From Sandaracinus sp. (GTDB lineage Bacteria > Myxococcota_A > Polyangia > Polyangiales > Houyiibacteriaceae), in NCBI GenBank assembly GCA_020633125.1, contig JACKEH010000036.1:1-45522 (forward strand): a stretch of 45,522 nucleotides of DNA, in the 5' to 3' direction. A program made the translations under genes and the position numbers. The first letter of the stretch is position 1. Each line of letters begins with the position of its first letter. Below, piece after piece: positions 8,484 to 19,298 of this stretch. The notes under the pieces are model-generated. The model searched no databases, was not told the origin of the DNA, and saw only the letters and a list, made by a program, of their open reading frames with translations.

Positions 8484-8518
8484 AGGGGGGTCGGCAGCGT
8501 GGTGCTCTCGCCTCGTGC

Positions 8519-8524
8519 TAGGGC
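8519..8524 (+). promoter_or_regulatory. -10-like TAGGGC, 6 nt before ATG start
   Basis: CGTGC-TAGGGC-GCCCGC-ATG: extended -10 form (TGC before TA) with 6-nt spacing to the ATG at 8531. Confidence 0.5.
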
Positions 8525-8530
8525 GCCCGC

Positions 8531-8869
8531 ATGAAACCCTTGCTTTGCTTCGCCTCGGTTCTCCTTCTCGCGATCGCCTGCGGCGACTCCGCGGCATCCT
8601 CGGACGCCTCCCTCGGCGCCGACGCCACCGCCTCTGTCGATGCTGGCGTCGTGTCCGACCCGAGATGCGTCGACTTCGTCGACACCGTGGTCATCGGGTG
8701 CGACTCGTCCGGCATCGAGCGTGAGGTCCGCGACGAGAGCATCGCGGCGTGCAGCCTCATGAACGACGCCACCATCGACGCGTGCATCGCGTGCGGCGCG
8801 CTGGAAGCCTGCTCGATGGCGGTCTGGAGTTGCATTCAGGCGCAGTGCCCGTTCTTCTCCGAGGAGTGA
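8531..8869 (+). CDS. Small Cys-rich lipoprotein, function unknown
   Basis: A 112-residue protein with lipobox LLAIAC (Cys17) and an Ala/Ser/Asp linker. A compact domain with eight further Cys follows (RCVDFVDTVVIGCDSS, AACSLMND, DACIACGALEACSMAVWSCIQAQCPF), a helical disulfide-rich pattern. No family is recognised. It is small, exported and membrane-anchored, like the two Cys-rich lipoproteins that follow, but its sequence is not clearly related to theirs. Confidence 0.75.
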   Translation: MKPLLCFASVLLLAIACGDSAASSDASLGADATASVDAGVVSDPRCVDFVDTVVIGCDSSGIEREVRDESIAACSLMNDATIDACIACGALEACSMAVWSCIQAQCPFFSEE

Positions 8870-9190
8870 ACGACCGGCGGGAGTGAGCCGGTGTCCCTCG
8901 TCGGGCGGCCGGCCGAGCTCCCATGCCTTCGATTCCGGATCCCCGAAAGCCGTCGTTCGCGACGAGTCGTTCGTTTTCCCGACGGGTCGAGATTGTGGGG
9001 AACCCTTCCCCCCGGGGTGAAGAGGCACCTATCCTCGTCCGTCGTAGCGCGTCGGGCCTCCGTCCGTCGCGTTCGAGGATGAGCGAGCCGGGAGAGGATG
9101 CCCGGTGAGATGGAATCTTTCGGAGGGAGTGCCGCGAGTCGGCACGGGCGTTGCTGAGCAAGCGCGCCTCGGGAAAGGATGGAAGCTCTC
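8870..9190. other. 321-nt intergenic region with hairpins and a possible promoter
   Basis: It contains a small hairpin CGTCG-TTCG-CGACG (8951-8964) followed by T-rich sequence, a possible weak terminator for the upstream lipoprotein. A second dyad GGGGAA/TTCCCC lies at 8997-9011. A TATCCT hexamer at 9030-9035 could start the transcript of the lipoprotein pair with a leader of about 150 nt. No convincing coding frame. Confidence 0.4.
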
Positions 9191-9562
9191 ATGAAGCATC
9201 TTGGTTTGGCGCTCGGTCTCTTCTTCGCCCTCGGTTCGTCCGGCTGCATCGTCGTCTCGGACGACGGCGCCGACCTCTACGAGTCGTGTTTCGACAGCCT
9301 CGACTGCAACGACGGCGCAGCGTTCTGCTCATCGATCACCGTCGACTGGCCTGACGGCATTCGCTCGACGAACAGCATCTGCACCTGGAGCTGCATCGAC
9401 AGCAGCGATTGTCCGTTCAGCAACGGCGATCCGGGCCTCTGCGTCGACTTCAGCGGCAGCGGCTTCCGTTGCTACGAGGACTGCGACTTCGACAGCGACT
9501 GCGATCCCGGCTTCGCCTGTGGCGACGTGGGCGGTGGCTTCGACGTCTGCCTTCCGCGCTGA
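9191..9562 (+). CDS. Cys-rich lipoprotein, tandem copy 1
   Basis: A 123-residue protein. Signal peptide MKHLGLALGLFFALGSSGC with lipid Cys at 19. The mature part is acidic with about 14 Cys in a repeated layout: CFDSLDCNDGAAFCSS, CTWSCIDSSDCPF, LCVDFSGSGFRCYEDCDFDSDCDPGFACG, ending GGFDVCLPR. I take the ATG at 9191 rather than 9179 because it begins directly with the basic n-region. It is followed 12 nt later by a clear paralogue, and a strong terminator closes the pair. The sequence recalls EGF/dickkopf-like Cys-rich surface modules common in myxobacterial exported proteins; the role is unknown. Confidence 0.75.
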   Translation: MKHLGLALGLFFALGSSGCIVVSDDGADLYESCFDSLDCNDGAAFCSSITVDWPDGIRSTNSICTWSCIDSSDCPFSNGDPGLCVDFSGSGFRCYEDCDFDSDCDPGFACGDVGGGFDVCLPR

Positions 9563-9574
9563 GTGGGAGGACGA

Positions 9575-10033
9575 ATGCGACGTATTCTCCTGGCTCTACC
9601 GCTCTTCGCCTTCGGGCTGAGCGGCTGCATCATCGTCGACGACGACGACCCGGCGCCGACGGGTTGCCGCTCGGATCTCGACTGCCCCGTCGGGTACTAC
9701 TGCGCGGGTGGTGGCTCGTGCCTGCCCGAGGTCGCGGCGGTGCCCGTCTACGATCCTTGCGGTGTCGTCGACGAGTGCGAGGCGCTCGCCACGCGGTGCC
9801 AGGAGATCGTCGCCGACTGGGCGGACCGAACCTCACGCAACAACATCTGCACCTACGAATGCGAGGAGTCGTCCGACTGCGTCGTCTCGCCGAACGGGTT
9901 GCAGGGGCTGTGTGTGTCGTTCCCCGGCACGCCCTTCGTCTGTTACGAGCAGTGCGAGGACGGCGCCGATTGTGGCGCGGGCTTCGACTGCGGAACGATC
10001 GACGGCGGCTTTCAGGTCTGTCTGCCCCGCTGA
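9575..10033 (+). CDS. Cys-rich lipoprotein, tandem copy 2
   Basis: A 152-residue protein. Signal peptide MRRILLALPLFAFGLSGC with lipid Cys at 18. It starts with an extra module, CRSDLDCPVGYYCAGGGSC, not present in copy 1, and then repeats copy 1's layout: ECEALATRCQEIVADWADRTSRNNICTYECEESSDC, then LCVSFPGTPFVCYEQCEDGADCGAGFDCG and GGFQVCLPR. The shared patterns WxDxxRSxNxICTxxC and the identical CLPR ending show duplication and divergence. GGGAGGACGA directly precedes the ATG, so it is translated from its own Shine-Dalgarno within the bicistronic mRNA. Confidence 0.8.
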   Translation: MRRILLALPLFAFGLSGCIIVDDDDPAPTGCRSDLDCPVGYYCAGGGSCLPEVAAVPVYDPCGVVDECEALATRCQEIVADWADRTSRNNICTYECEESSDCVVSPNGLQGLCVSFPGTPFVCYEQCEDGADCGAGFDCGTIDGGFQVCLPR

Positions 10034-10056
10034 TCGGATCGCGACCATGTGTCGCA

Positions 10057-10086
10057 GAACGGCGGTTCCTCTGCGAACCGCCGTTC
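10057..10086 (+). terminator. Strong hairpin terminator after the lipoprotein pair
   Basis: Perfect 12-bp stem GAACGGCGGTTC / GAACCGCCGTTC with loop CTCTGC, followed by GCGTTTTCG. It lies 24 nt after the stop codon. Confidence 0.8.
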
Positions 10087-10113
10087 GCGTTTTCGAACGG
10101 GGCCATCGCCTCG

Positions 10114-10594
10114 CAATTCGCCGCCACCCACGCTCACGCGTGGGGACGGCAGTTTCGCGGAATCCTGCCGCTCCACGGACTCACGTCCGTTCCGCCAGGC
10201 ACGATTCCGCTTCAATTCGCCGCCACCCACGCTCACGCGTGGGGACGGCAGTTTCGCGGAATCCTGCCGCTCCACGGACTCACGTCCGTTCCGCCAGGCA
10301 CGATTCCGCTTCAATTCGCCGCCACCCACGCTCACGCGTGGGGACGGCAGTTTCGCGGAATCCTGCCGCTCCACGGACTCACGTCCGTTCCGCCAGGCAC
10401 GATTCCGCTTCAATTCGCCGCCACCCACGCTCACGCGTGGGGACGGCAGTTTCGCGGAATCCTGCCGCTCCACGGACTCACGTCCGTTCCGCCAGGCACG
10501 ATTCCGCTTCAATTCGCCGCCACCCACGCTCACGCGTGGGGACGGCAGTTTCGCGGAATCCTGCCGCTCCACGGACTTACGTCCGTTCCGCCAG
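10114..10594. repeat. Tandem array of a 99-bp unit (four full copies plus 85 bp)
   Basis: Copies begin at 10114, 10213, 10312, 10411 and 10510 with CAATTCGCCG and are identical by eye except for one C-to-T change near 10577 in the last copy. Each unit has two dyads. Dyad A is CCCACGC-TCAC-GCGTGGG (unit positions 14-31). Dyad B is a long hairpin: outer stem GCGGAATC/GATTCCGC (44-51 with 90-97), then TGCC/GGCA, and an apical ACGGAC-TCAC-GTCCGT helix (62-77). Both apical loops are TCAC. The single change falls in the loop of dyad B. The period is a multiple of three, so all frames stay open, but no start or signal supports translation. Confidence 0.9.
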
Positions 10595-10621
10595 CGGACG
10601 GCCGCACGAACGCCACCCGAT

Positions 10622-10676
10622 CGCGGGGTCGTTTGCCCGACGTCTCGTCGGAGAGAGAGCCCCGCGACTCGGGCAA
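10622..10676 (-). terminator. Overlapping helices downstream of rimO, possible terminator
   Basis: Complementary pairs CGCGGGG/CCCCGCG and TTGCCCG/CGGGCAA are interleaved (A-B-A'-B'), so both can form together only as a pseudoknot. A third hairpin CCGACG-TCT-CGTCGG lies in the middle. It is about 60 nt past the rimO stop; a terminator role is inferred. Confidence 0.35.
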
Positions 10677-10738
10677 TCTTCTCCGATGCAGACGTTGGAG
10701 CACCCTCGCTCGAGGACGCTGCTGGTGTCGTCGAGCGT

Positions 10739-12148
10739 TCAGGCGAGCGTGCGCAGCTGGACCTTGCGCTTGCGCGGACGGCGCGTGCCCGGCGGCGCGA
10801 GCCACTCGCCTTCCGGCGTGAGCAGGTCGGCGACGAGGTCGTAGTCGGCGGCCGCGGTGACGAGCGCCTTGCGAATCTCGCCCGGCGCGGCGTCGCCGTT
10901 CGCGAGGTAGATCTTGCCGTCGACCTCGGGGGCCTGACCCCACCAGCGACCTTCGAGCAAGAACTCGTGCTCGTCGCTGACGCCGTCGACGAGCACCTCG
11001 ATCTCGGTGCCGATGCGGGCCTTGAGCTTCGCGCGGCTGATCGGACGCTGCGCGCGCATCAGCTTGCGGTGGCGCGCCTTGGCGACCTTCTCGGGCACCT
11101 CGCCGCTCATCGTGCCGCTCGGCGTGTTCTCCTCGGGCGAGTAGAGGAAGACGCCGAGGTGATCGAACTCGGCCCACGTCACGAAGTCGAGCAACTCTTG
11201 GAACTCTTCTTCGGTCTCGCCGGGGTGCCCGACGATGAAGCTCGAGCGGAAGACGAGGTCGGGCACGTTCTTGCGGAGCTTGTCGACGAGCTCGTAGAGG
11301 CGCTTGCCGCCGTGGCCGCGCTTCATGCGGCGGAGCATGTTCGTGGCCGCGTGCTGGAGCGGCATGTCGATGTAGGGCAGCACCTTCGGGTGATGCGCGA
11401 GCACGTCGACGAGCTCCTTCGTCAGCGACTCCGGGTAGAGGTAGTGCAGTCGAACCCAACGAAGGCCGTCGACCTCCGCGAGCGCGCTCGCGAGCTGCGC
11501 GAGGGTGGGGCGCTCTTCGAGGTCGCGGCCGTAGGCGATGGTGTCTTGGCTGATGAGGCAGACCTCGACCACGCCACGCGCGACGAGCTGCTCGGTCTCG
11601 CGCACGAGGTCCGCGATGCTGCGCGAGCGCTGCTTCCCACGAAAGCTCGGGATGGTGCAGAAGGAGCAGCTGCGGTTGCAGCCCTCGGCGATCTTCAGGT
11701 ACGCGCTGTGGCCGCGCTGCGTGAGCACGCGCGGATCGGTCGCGCGCATCGTGTACTCGGCGGGGTTGCCGACCTGCATGCGCTCGGTCCGCTTCTTCTC
11801 GAGGATCGGGCCGAGCTTGAGCATGTCGCTCGAGCCGAGGAAGACGTCGACCTCGGGCATCGACTCCGCGAGCTCGCCCGGGTAGCGCTGCGAGAGGCAG
11901 CCGGCGACCACGAGCTGCTCGAGCACGCCGGACTCCTTGAGCTGCGCCATCTCGAGGATGGTGTCGACGCTCTCTTCCTTGGCGGGCCCGATGAACCCGC
12001 ACGTGTTGACGACGATGACCTCGGCTTCGGTCGGATCCTCGACGTGGCGGAAGCCGGTCGCGTCGGAGACGCCGAGCATGACCTCGGTGTCGACGCGGTT
12101 CTTCGCGCATCCGAGCGAGACGAAATGAATGGTGCGCGCTTGGCCCAT
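10739..12148 (-). CDS. rimO: Ribosomal protein S12 methylthiotransferase RimO
   Basis: A 469-residue radical-SAM enzyme that adds a methylthio group to an Asp of ribosomal protein S12. The N-terminal UPF0004 domain has the three cluster cysteines (SLGCAKNR Cys14, VVNTCGFI Cys50, VVAGCLSQR Cys84). The radical-SAM motif is CNRSCSFC (Cys157, 161, 164). GHPGETEEEF and the C-terminal TRAM region (GTEIEVLVDGVSDEHEFLLEGRWWGQAPEVDG) follow in normal order. The sequences GFIGPAKEES and IPSFRGKQRSR favour RimO over MiaB. The basic C-terminal tail (RRPRKRKVQLRTLA) is slightly long. TGC-TATGGG lies 11 nt before the ATG. Confidence 0.96.
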   Translation of the reverse strand: MGQARTIHFVSLGCAKNRVDTEVMLGVSDATGFRHVEDPTEAEVIVVNTCGFIGPAKEESVDTILEMAQLKESGVLEQLVVAGCLSQRYPGELAESMPEVDVFLGSSDMLKLGPILEKKRTERMQVGNPAEYTMRATDPRVLTQRGHSAYLKIAEGCNRSCSFCTIPSFRGKQRSRSIADLVRETEQLVARGVVEVCLISQDTIAYGRDLEERPTLAQLASALAEVDGLRWVRLHYLYPESLTKELVDVLAHHPKVLPYIDMPLQHAATNMLRRMKRGHGGKRLYELVDKLRKNVPDLVFRSSFIVGHPGETEEEFQELLDFVTWAEFDHLGVFLYSPEENTPSGTMSGEVPEKVAKARHRKLMRAQRPISRAKLKARIGTEIEVLVDGVSDEHEFLLEGRWWGQAPEVDGKIYLANGDAAPGEIRKALVTAAADYDLVADLLTPEGEWLAPPGTRRPRKRKVQLRTLA

Positions 12149-12159
12149 GGGAGCGGCTA

Positions 12160-12165
12160 CCCATA
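12160..12165 (-). promoter_or_regulatory. Putative -10 (TATGGG) for rimO
   Basis: Minus-strand GGCTGC-TATGGG, 11 nt before the ATG, giving a leader of only a few nucleotides. Confidence 0.4.
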
Positions 12166-12320
12166 GCAGCCGGACCGCACGCTCGCATCCGGGGGTGGGG
12201 GTGACCCCTGCGCGAGACCTCGTGCCCGTGCCCTGTCCTTGACCTGCCCGTGCCCCGTGCCCGCCGAGAGCAGGAGGAACGTCGCACGGGCAGGACGAGG
12301 CACGTGTCGCAAACGCGGCA

Positions 12321-12351
12321 CCGCCGCACTCGAGCGGGCTCGGTGCGGCGG
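12321..12351 (-). terminator. Hairpin after the RND efflux operon
   Basis: CCGCCGCAC-T-CGAGC-GG-GCTCG-GTGCGGCGG, 14 paired bases with one bulged T, about 40 nt past the RND stop. Only a weak T stretch follows on the minus strand. Confidence 0.5.
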
Positions 12352-12391
12352 ATTCGCGATTGGTTTCATAGGTTTGCGGGGGTGAGCTCGT

Positions 12392-15601
<3,210 letters not shown>

Positions 15602-15613
15602 GGCGGTTCTCCT

Positions 15614-16879
15614 TCAGCCTTCGGAGGCCGCGCCGGCTTCGGCGCGCATCGCGGAAACGCCGCTTCGAACGCGTACACCGTCCGCGAGCTCACGCGGCGG
15701 GGCGCTGACGACGGTCTCGCCGGAGCGGAGGTCGCCCTCGAGACGCGTGAGGTCGCCGTCGCGCTCGACCACGCGAACGATGCGCGCCTCGGCGATGCCG
15801 TCGACGATCGCGTACACGCGGTAGACGCCGGCGCGCTCGCTCACCGCGGTGCTGGGCACCGAGACGAGCTCGCGCTCTTCGCCGAGGTCGATGCGTGCAC
15901 GCGCGAAGTGACCCGCGCGAACCGAGAAGTCCTCGTTCGGCACCATGACCTCGACCGTCAGCGTGCGGCGAGCCGAGTCGATCGCGGCGGCGAGATGGCG
16001 AACGACGCCTTCGCGACGCAGGTCCGTTCCGTCGATCGTGACCTGCACGCGTTGACCCTCGTGCACCTTCGTCACGAAACGCTCCGGCACCTGCAGCGTG
16101 AGCCGGAGCTGCGAGGCGTCGACGAGCTCCACGACCGGCGTCTGCGGGCCGACGAACTCGCCGACCTCTGCGAGGCGCGCCGAGACGCTGCCCGCGAAGG
16201 GCGCCCGAAGGGTGGCGTTGGTCGCGTCGCTGCGGCGCAGCGCGGCTTCGCTGCGAAGCGATTGGTAGCTCGCGAGGTTCGCGGCGACCGCTTGGCGTGC
16301 GCTGTCGTAACGCGCGCGGGCCGCGGCTTCGCGTTGCGTGGCTTGCTCGAAGGTCTGGTCGTCGACCGCGCCGCTCTGGTGCAGCGGCGTCAGACGTCGA
16401 AGCGCGTCTTCCGCGGTGGTCAGATCCGACTGCGCGGCGACCACGCTCGGCACCGCCTCGACGTCGACCTGGTGGGGATCGTCGACCCCGAGCGAGCGAA
16501 GCTGCGCTTCGGCGCGAGCCGACGCCGCCGACGCCGCGAGCCGGAAGTCGGCGCTGCGGAGGACCACCAGCGGGGCGTTCGCCTCGACGGTGTCGCCGAG
16601 CTCGACGCGAATCTCCGAGACGTGACCGGCGACGAGCGGCGAGAGGCGCGCGTGGCGGTTGGGCTCGAGCGTGCCTTCGAGCTCGAGCGTGAGCGGCACC
16701 TGCACCGACTCGGCGCTCCGCGTGTCGACCGGAATCGGCGCGACCTCGACGGGGGCCGTCGGCGCTTCCGCGCTCGCGCCGTTGCACGCGGTGCCGAGCA
16801 ACGCGAGCCCGATCGTGAGGGCGACCACGCCCTTGCTCACCGGATGAAGAGACTCGTCACGAACGTTCGGGGATTCCAT
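15614..16879 (-). CDS. RND periplasmic adaptor (membrane fusion lipoprotein)
   Basis: A 421-residue adaptor. Signal peptide with lipobox LGTAC (Cys32). The lipoyl half-motifs are RHARLSPLVAGHVSEIRVELGDTVEANAPLVVL and NATLRAPFAGSVSARLAEVGEFVGPQTPVVEL. Between them lies a long alpha-hairpin (about 130-225, from AQSDLTTAEDALRRLTPLHQ to SYQSLRSEAALRR) for docking the outer-membrane channel. Beta-barrel and membrane-proximal domains follow (VQVTIDGTDLRREGVVRHL, LVSVPSTAVSERAGVYRVYAI). The ATG at 16879 is 2 nt past the tolC stop and uses a GTGGAGGAGCG Shine-Dalgarno inside the end of tolC, so the two are translationally linked. Confidence 0.92.
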   Translation of the reverse strand: MESPNVRDESLHPVSKGVVALTIGLALLGTACNGASAEAPTAPVEVAPIPVDTRSAESVQVPLTLELEGTLEPNRHARLSPLVAGHVSEIRVELGDTVEANAPLVVLRSADFRLAASAASARAEAQLRSLGVDDPHQVDVEAVPSVVAAQSDLTTAEDALRRLTPLHQSGAVDDQTFEQATQREAAARARYDSARQAVAANLASYQSLRSEAALRRSDATNATLRAPFAGSVSARLAEVGEFVGPQTPVVELVDASQLRLTLQVPERFVTKVHEGQRVQVTIDGTDLRREGVVRHLAAAIDSARRTLTVEVMVPNEDFSVRAGHFARARIDLGEERELVSVPSTAVSERAGVYRVYAIVDGIAEARIVRVVERDGDLTRLEGDLRSGETVVSAPPRELADGVRVRSGVSAMRAEAGAASEG

Positions 16880-16881
16880 GG

Positions 16882-18546
16882 TCAACGCTCCTCCACACGA
16901 GCGACATCGAGGGGATCGGTGCCGAGCGCGCGGCGGAGGCGTGCTTCGGCGAGGTGTGCGTCGACGACGGCGTCGACGAGGTCGAGGCGAGCGCCGAGTC
17001 GTGCGGACTCCGCGTCGGCGAGATCGGTGCTGGTGGCCAAGCCGACGCGGGCGCGCTCGGAGGTCACGCGGGCACGCTCGTTCGCGGCGGCGGCGGCGGC
17101 GCGGCGGGCATCGACGCCGGCCAGCGACGAGAGCAGCTCGCCGCGCGCGCGAAGGGCGCCTCGCTCGATGTTCTCCCGCATCTCTTCGGCGGCGAGGCGT
17201 TGTTCTTCGGCGGCGGCGCGCTCTCGGTCGACGCGTGCGCCGGCGACCAAGGCTCCGTCGAAGGACCACGAGAGCTCGACGCTGGCGTCCCAGGTCGTCG
17301 TGAAGTCGGTGGTCTGCGGGAAGATGCGTTGGTTCGGGTTGGCGACGTCGACGTTGAAGGAGACGCCGAGCGCGGGGTAGAGGCCGGCGCGGGCCGCGTC
17401 GGCGCGCGCGTCGGCGGCTTCGGCGGAAGCGAGCGCGGCCGCGACGTCGGGAGAACGTTTGCGCGCGCTGCGACGAAGCTGGTCGGGCGCGAGGTTCGGT
17501 GCCTCCGGCAACGCGCCGAGGTTCGCGCGAAGCGGGAGCGGCGCGTCGGGCTCGAGGCGGAGGAGGTCGCGGAGGAGCGCTTCGGCGATCTCGACGCGGC
17601 TCTCGGCGACACGGAGGAGCGGCTCGTAGCTGCGCGAGCCGGCGTCCGCGGCGAGGCGTTCGGCTTCGGTGCCGACGCCTTGGCTCGAACGTTCGGCGGC
17701 CTCGCGAGCGCGGGCCTCGGCGACTGACGCCGTCTCGCGAGCGAGCACCAGCTGCGCACGCGCTCGAACGACCTCCCAATACGCAGCGACCACGTCGACC
17801 TCGAGCTGATCGCGGGTCGCGCGGGCACGCTCGGCGGCGGCCTCGGCTTCGGCGCGCGCGGCACGAAGCTGCTGCGGTTGCGCGAAGACGAGATCCGAGA
17901 GGCGCGACGAGAACGACGCGCGCAGCGCGTATTGGTTGAGGATCGGCTCCTGCAGGACGACGTCGCGCGTGAAGGCGCCGGGATCGCTCTGGCAGCCGAC
18001 GAGGTCACCGAGACACGCGGCGGTGTCGAAGGTCGGAATGGTGCCGGGGGTGATGTCCGAGAGCCGCGTGTAGCGTGCCGAGACACGAGCCTGCGGGACG
18101 AAGCCCCGACGCGCGGCGGCCACCCCGGCGTCGGCCGCCTCTTCCACCAACGCGGCGCGTCGGCTCGCAAGGGAGACCTCGGAGGCGCGCGACACGGCAC
18201 GTTCGACGTCGATGCCTTCGGAGTCGAAGGCCTCCGAGGGGAGGAGCTCGTCGAGCGAGACCTCGGTGCGACCCGCCACCGTCAGACGGGGAAGCGGGGC
18301 TGGGGTCGTGACGGCGGGCGCCGTGGGCGTCGGGGGCGGGGCTTCCGCCGCCGCGGGGGTCGCCGCCGAGCCCGGCGTGTCGAGCGGCGACGTCGGCGTG
18401 CGGGTCTGTGCGGTGGCCGAGAGCGGCAACGCCAACACCGCCAGCGCGAGGCCCGCAATAATTCGTGAGCACTTGCTTACGAAGGCCTCGAAAGAAAGTG
18501 AGTGCTTGCTCTCGAAGGTGCCGCGAGAAGCTCCCGACGAGACCAT
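16882..18546 (-). CDS. TolC-family outer-membrane efflux channel
   Basis: About 554 residues with this start. A hydrophobic signal segment (IIAGLALAVLALPLSATAQ) is preceded by an unusually long n-region and followed by an Ala/Pro/Thr linker. Two Ala/Arg-rich OEP repeats have the long helices of TolC barrels (AARRGFVPQARVSARYTRL ... VVAAYWEVVRARAQLVLARE; then ARAGLYPALGVSFNVDVANP ... TSTDLADAESARLGARLDLVDAVVDAHLAEARLRRALG). The start is uncertain. ATG 18546 lies downstream of a TATAAA promoter, while ATG 18594 in the same frame has a better Shine-Dalgarno (GAGGA, then CAAA) and would add 16 residues. Two repressor-like sites lie inside the first 30 codons. Confidence 0.85.
   Translation of the reverse strand: MVSSGASRGTFESKHSLSFEAFVSKCSRIIAGLALAVLALPLSATAQTRTPTSPLDTPGSAATPAAAEAPPPTPTAPAVTTPAPLPRLTVAGRTEVSLDELLPSEAFDSEGIDVERAVSRASEVSLASRRAALVEEAADAGVAAARRGFVPQARVSARYTRLSDITPGTIPTFDTAACLGDLVGCQSDPGAFTRDVVLQEPILNQYALRASFSSRLSDLVFAQPQQLRAARAEAEAAAERARATRDQLEVDVVAAYWEVVRARAQLVLARETASVAEARAREAAERSSQGVGTEAERLAADAGSRSYEPLLRVAESRVEIAEALLRDLLRLEPDAPLPLRANLGALPEAPNLAPDQLRRSARKRSPDVAAALASAEAADARADAARAGLYPALGVSFNVDVANPNQRIFPQTTDFTTTWDASVELSWSFDGALVAGARVDRERAAAEEQRLAAEEMRENIERGALRARGELLSSLAGVDARRAAAAAANERARVTSERARVGLATSTDLADAESARLGARLDLVDAVVDAHLAEARLRRALGTDPLDVARVEER
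18462..18483. promoter_or_regulatory. TetR-type operator-like site inside the tolC start region
   Basis: Arms TTCGTGAG and CTTACGAA in a 22-bp frame. It matches the site beside tetR in the outer halves. It lies within the signal-peptide codons of tolC. Confidence 0.5.
18495..18516. promoter_or_regulatory. Second operator-like site inside the tolC start region
   Basis: GTGAGTGCTTGCTCTCGAA shares GTGAGTG and the CTC-CGAA half with the tetR-proximal palindrome. It also repeats the ACTCACTT context of the upstream site. Confidence 0.45.
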
Positions 18547-18571
18547 CCCCGCGCCGTCGGGTCGCTTCGAA

Positions 18572-18600
18572 TTTATAAGTGAGTGCATACTCATTTTGTC
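18572..18600 (-). promoter_or_regulatory. Predicted tolC promoter
   Basis: Minus strand -10 TATAAA (18577-18572), an AT-rich island unusual here, with a weak -35 (GACAAA, 18600-18595) at 17 nt. The spacer is almost entirely an operator-like palindrome. Confidence 0.45.
18576..18597. promoter_or_regulatory. Operator-like palindrome between the -35 and -10 of tolC
   Basis: Core TGAGT-GCAT-ACTCA. GTGAGTG and TACTCA are shared with the perfect palindrome beside tetR. Its position would block polymerase. Confidence 0.6.
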
Positions 18601-18638
18601 CTCGTCGAGGAGGTGGTCGCCGCTCGCGGACGAGCGTT

Positions 18639-19274
18639 TCAAGGGGTTGCGCCGATTTTGCGTTCGGCGGTGGAGGTTCCCCAGCCGGCGACGGCACGGG
18701 CGAAGCGACGCGCGGCCTGCTCGATGGTCTCGGACTCCGCGAAGTCACCGAAATGATGGCGAACGTGGACGTGCTTGAAGCACGCTCCGAGGAGGAAGTC
18801 CGCCAACGTGCGCGCGTCCACGTCTCCCAGGCGGCCGAGCGCGCGTTCGGCGGCGAAGTATTCGGCGAAGCGATCACGGACCAGGCTCGGGGGCGGCCCT
18901 TCGTCGTCGGCGTAGAGCGCGCGAAGGTCGGCGGGTCGCATCTTCCCGCTGGCCATGATCATCGACATGACCGGGATGACCTCGTCGAGGTAGGTCATGA
19001 AGCTCGTCGCGAGCTCGGTGACGTTCGACTCGAGGCTCCCACGGCCGGGGCGTGTGGTCATCGAGGTGACCCAGACCTGCTCCTCGATCGGGGGCAGGCG
19101 CATCGCTTGAGCGAAGAGCCGGCGCTTCGTGCCGAAACGCTTGAACAACGTGCCTTCGCTGACCCCGGCACGGGACGCGAGCTCTTGGCTCGACGCGCCC
19201 GGCCCGAGCTCGAGAAAGGTCGCACGCAAGGACTCGAGCACCGGTTCGTCGTCGTACTTCCGGGGGCGAGCCAT
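18639..19274 (-). CDS. TetR/AcrR-family transcriptional repressor
   Basis: A 211-residue regulator. The N-terminal helix-turn-helix is LESLRATFLELGPGASSQELASRAGVSEGTLFKRFGTKRRLFAQAM, the TetR_N pattern with recognition helix SEGTLFKRFG. The rest is an all-helical ligand/dimer domain without recognised specificity. The ATG at 19274 is separated from a perfect palindrome only by the palindrome's edge, pointing to tight autorepression. It is the first gene of the run tetR-tolC-MFP-RND, so drug- or metabolite-induced derepression of the pump is the likely role. Confidence 0.93.
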   Translation of the reverse strand: MARPRKYDDEPVLESLRATFLELGPGASSQELASRAGVSEGTLFKRFGTKRRLFAQAMRLPPIEEQVWVTSMTTRPGRGSLESNVTELATSFMTYLDEVIPVMSMIMASGKMRPADLRALYADDEGPPPSLVRDRFAEYFAAERALGRLGDVDARTLADFLLGACFKHVHVRHHFGDFAESETIEQAARRFARAVAGWGTSTAERKIGATP

Positions 19275-19298
19275 GTTCGTGAGTGTGTACTCACGAAC
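19275..19298. promoter_or_regulatory. Perfect palindromic operator next to the tetR start codon
   Basis: 10-bp arms GTTCGTGAGT and ACTCACGAAC around GTGT, directly before the tetR ATG. Minus-strand TTGCAC (19310-19305) and TACACA (19289-19284) could be its -35 and -10, with a short 15-nt spacer, so the operator would cover the -10. Confidence 0.75.

Noticed and set aside
4988..8521. 1177-residue plus-strand frame across speA and the rhomboid-like gene
   Set aside because: Antisense to speA and frame-shifted relative to the real genes; composition is Arg/Leu/Asp shadow.
10114..10594. CRISPR array
   Set aside because: Whole 99-bp units are near-identical with no variable spacers and no cas genes nearby.
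12181..12320. Repeated CCCGTGCC blocks after the efflux operon
   Set aside because: Short, irregular copies in a GC-rich spacer; too degenerate to call a repeat family.
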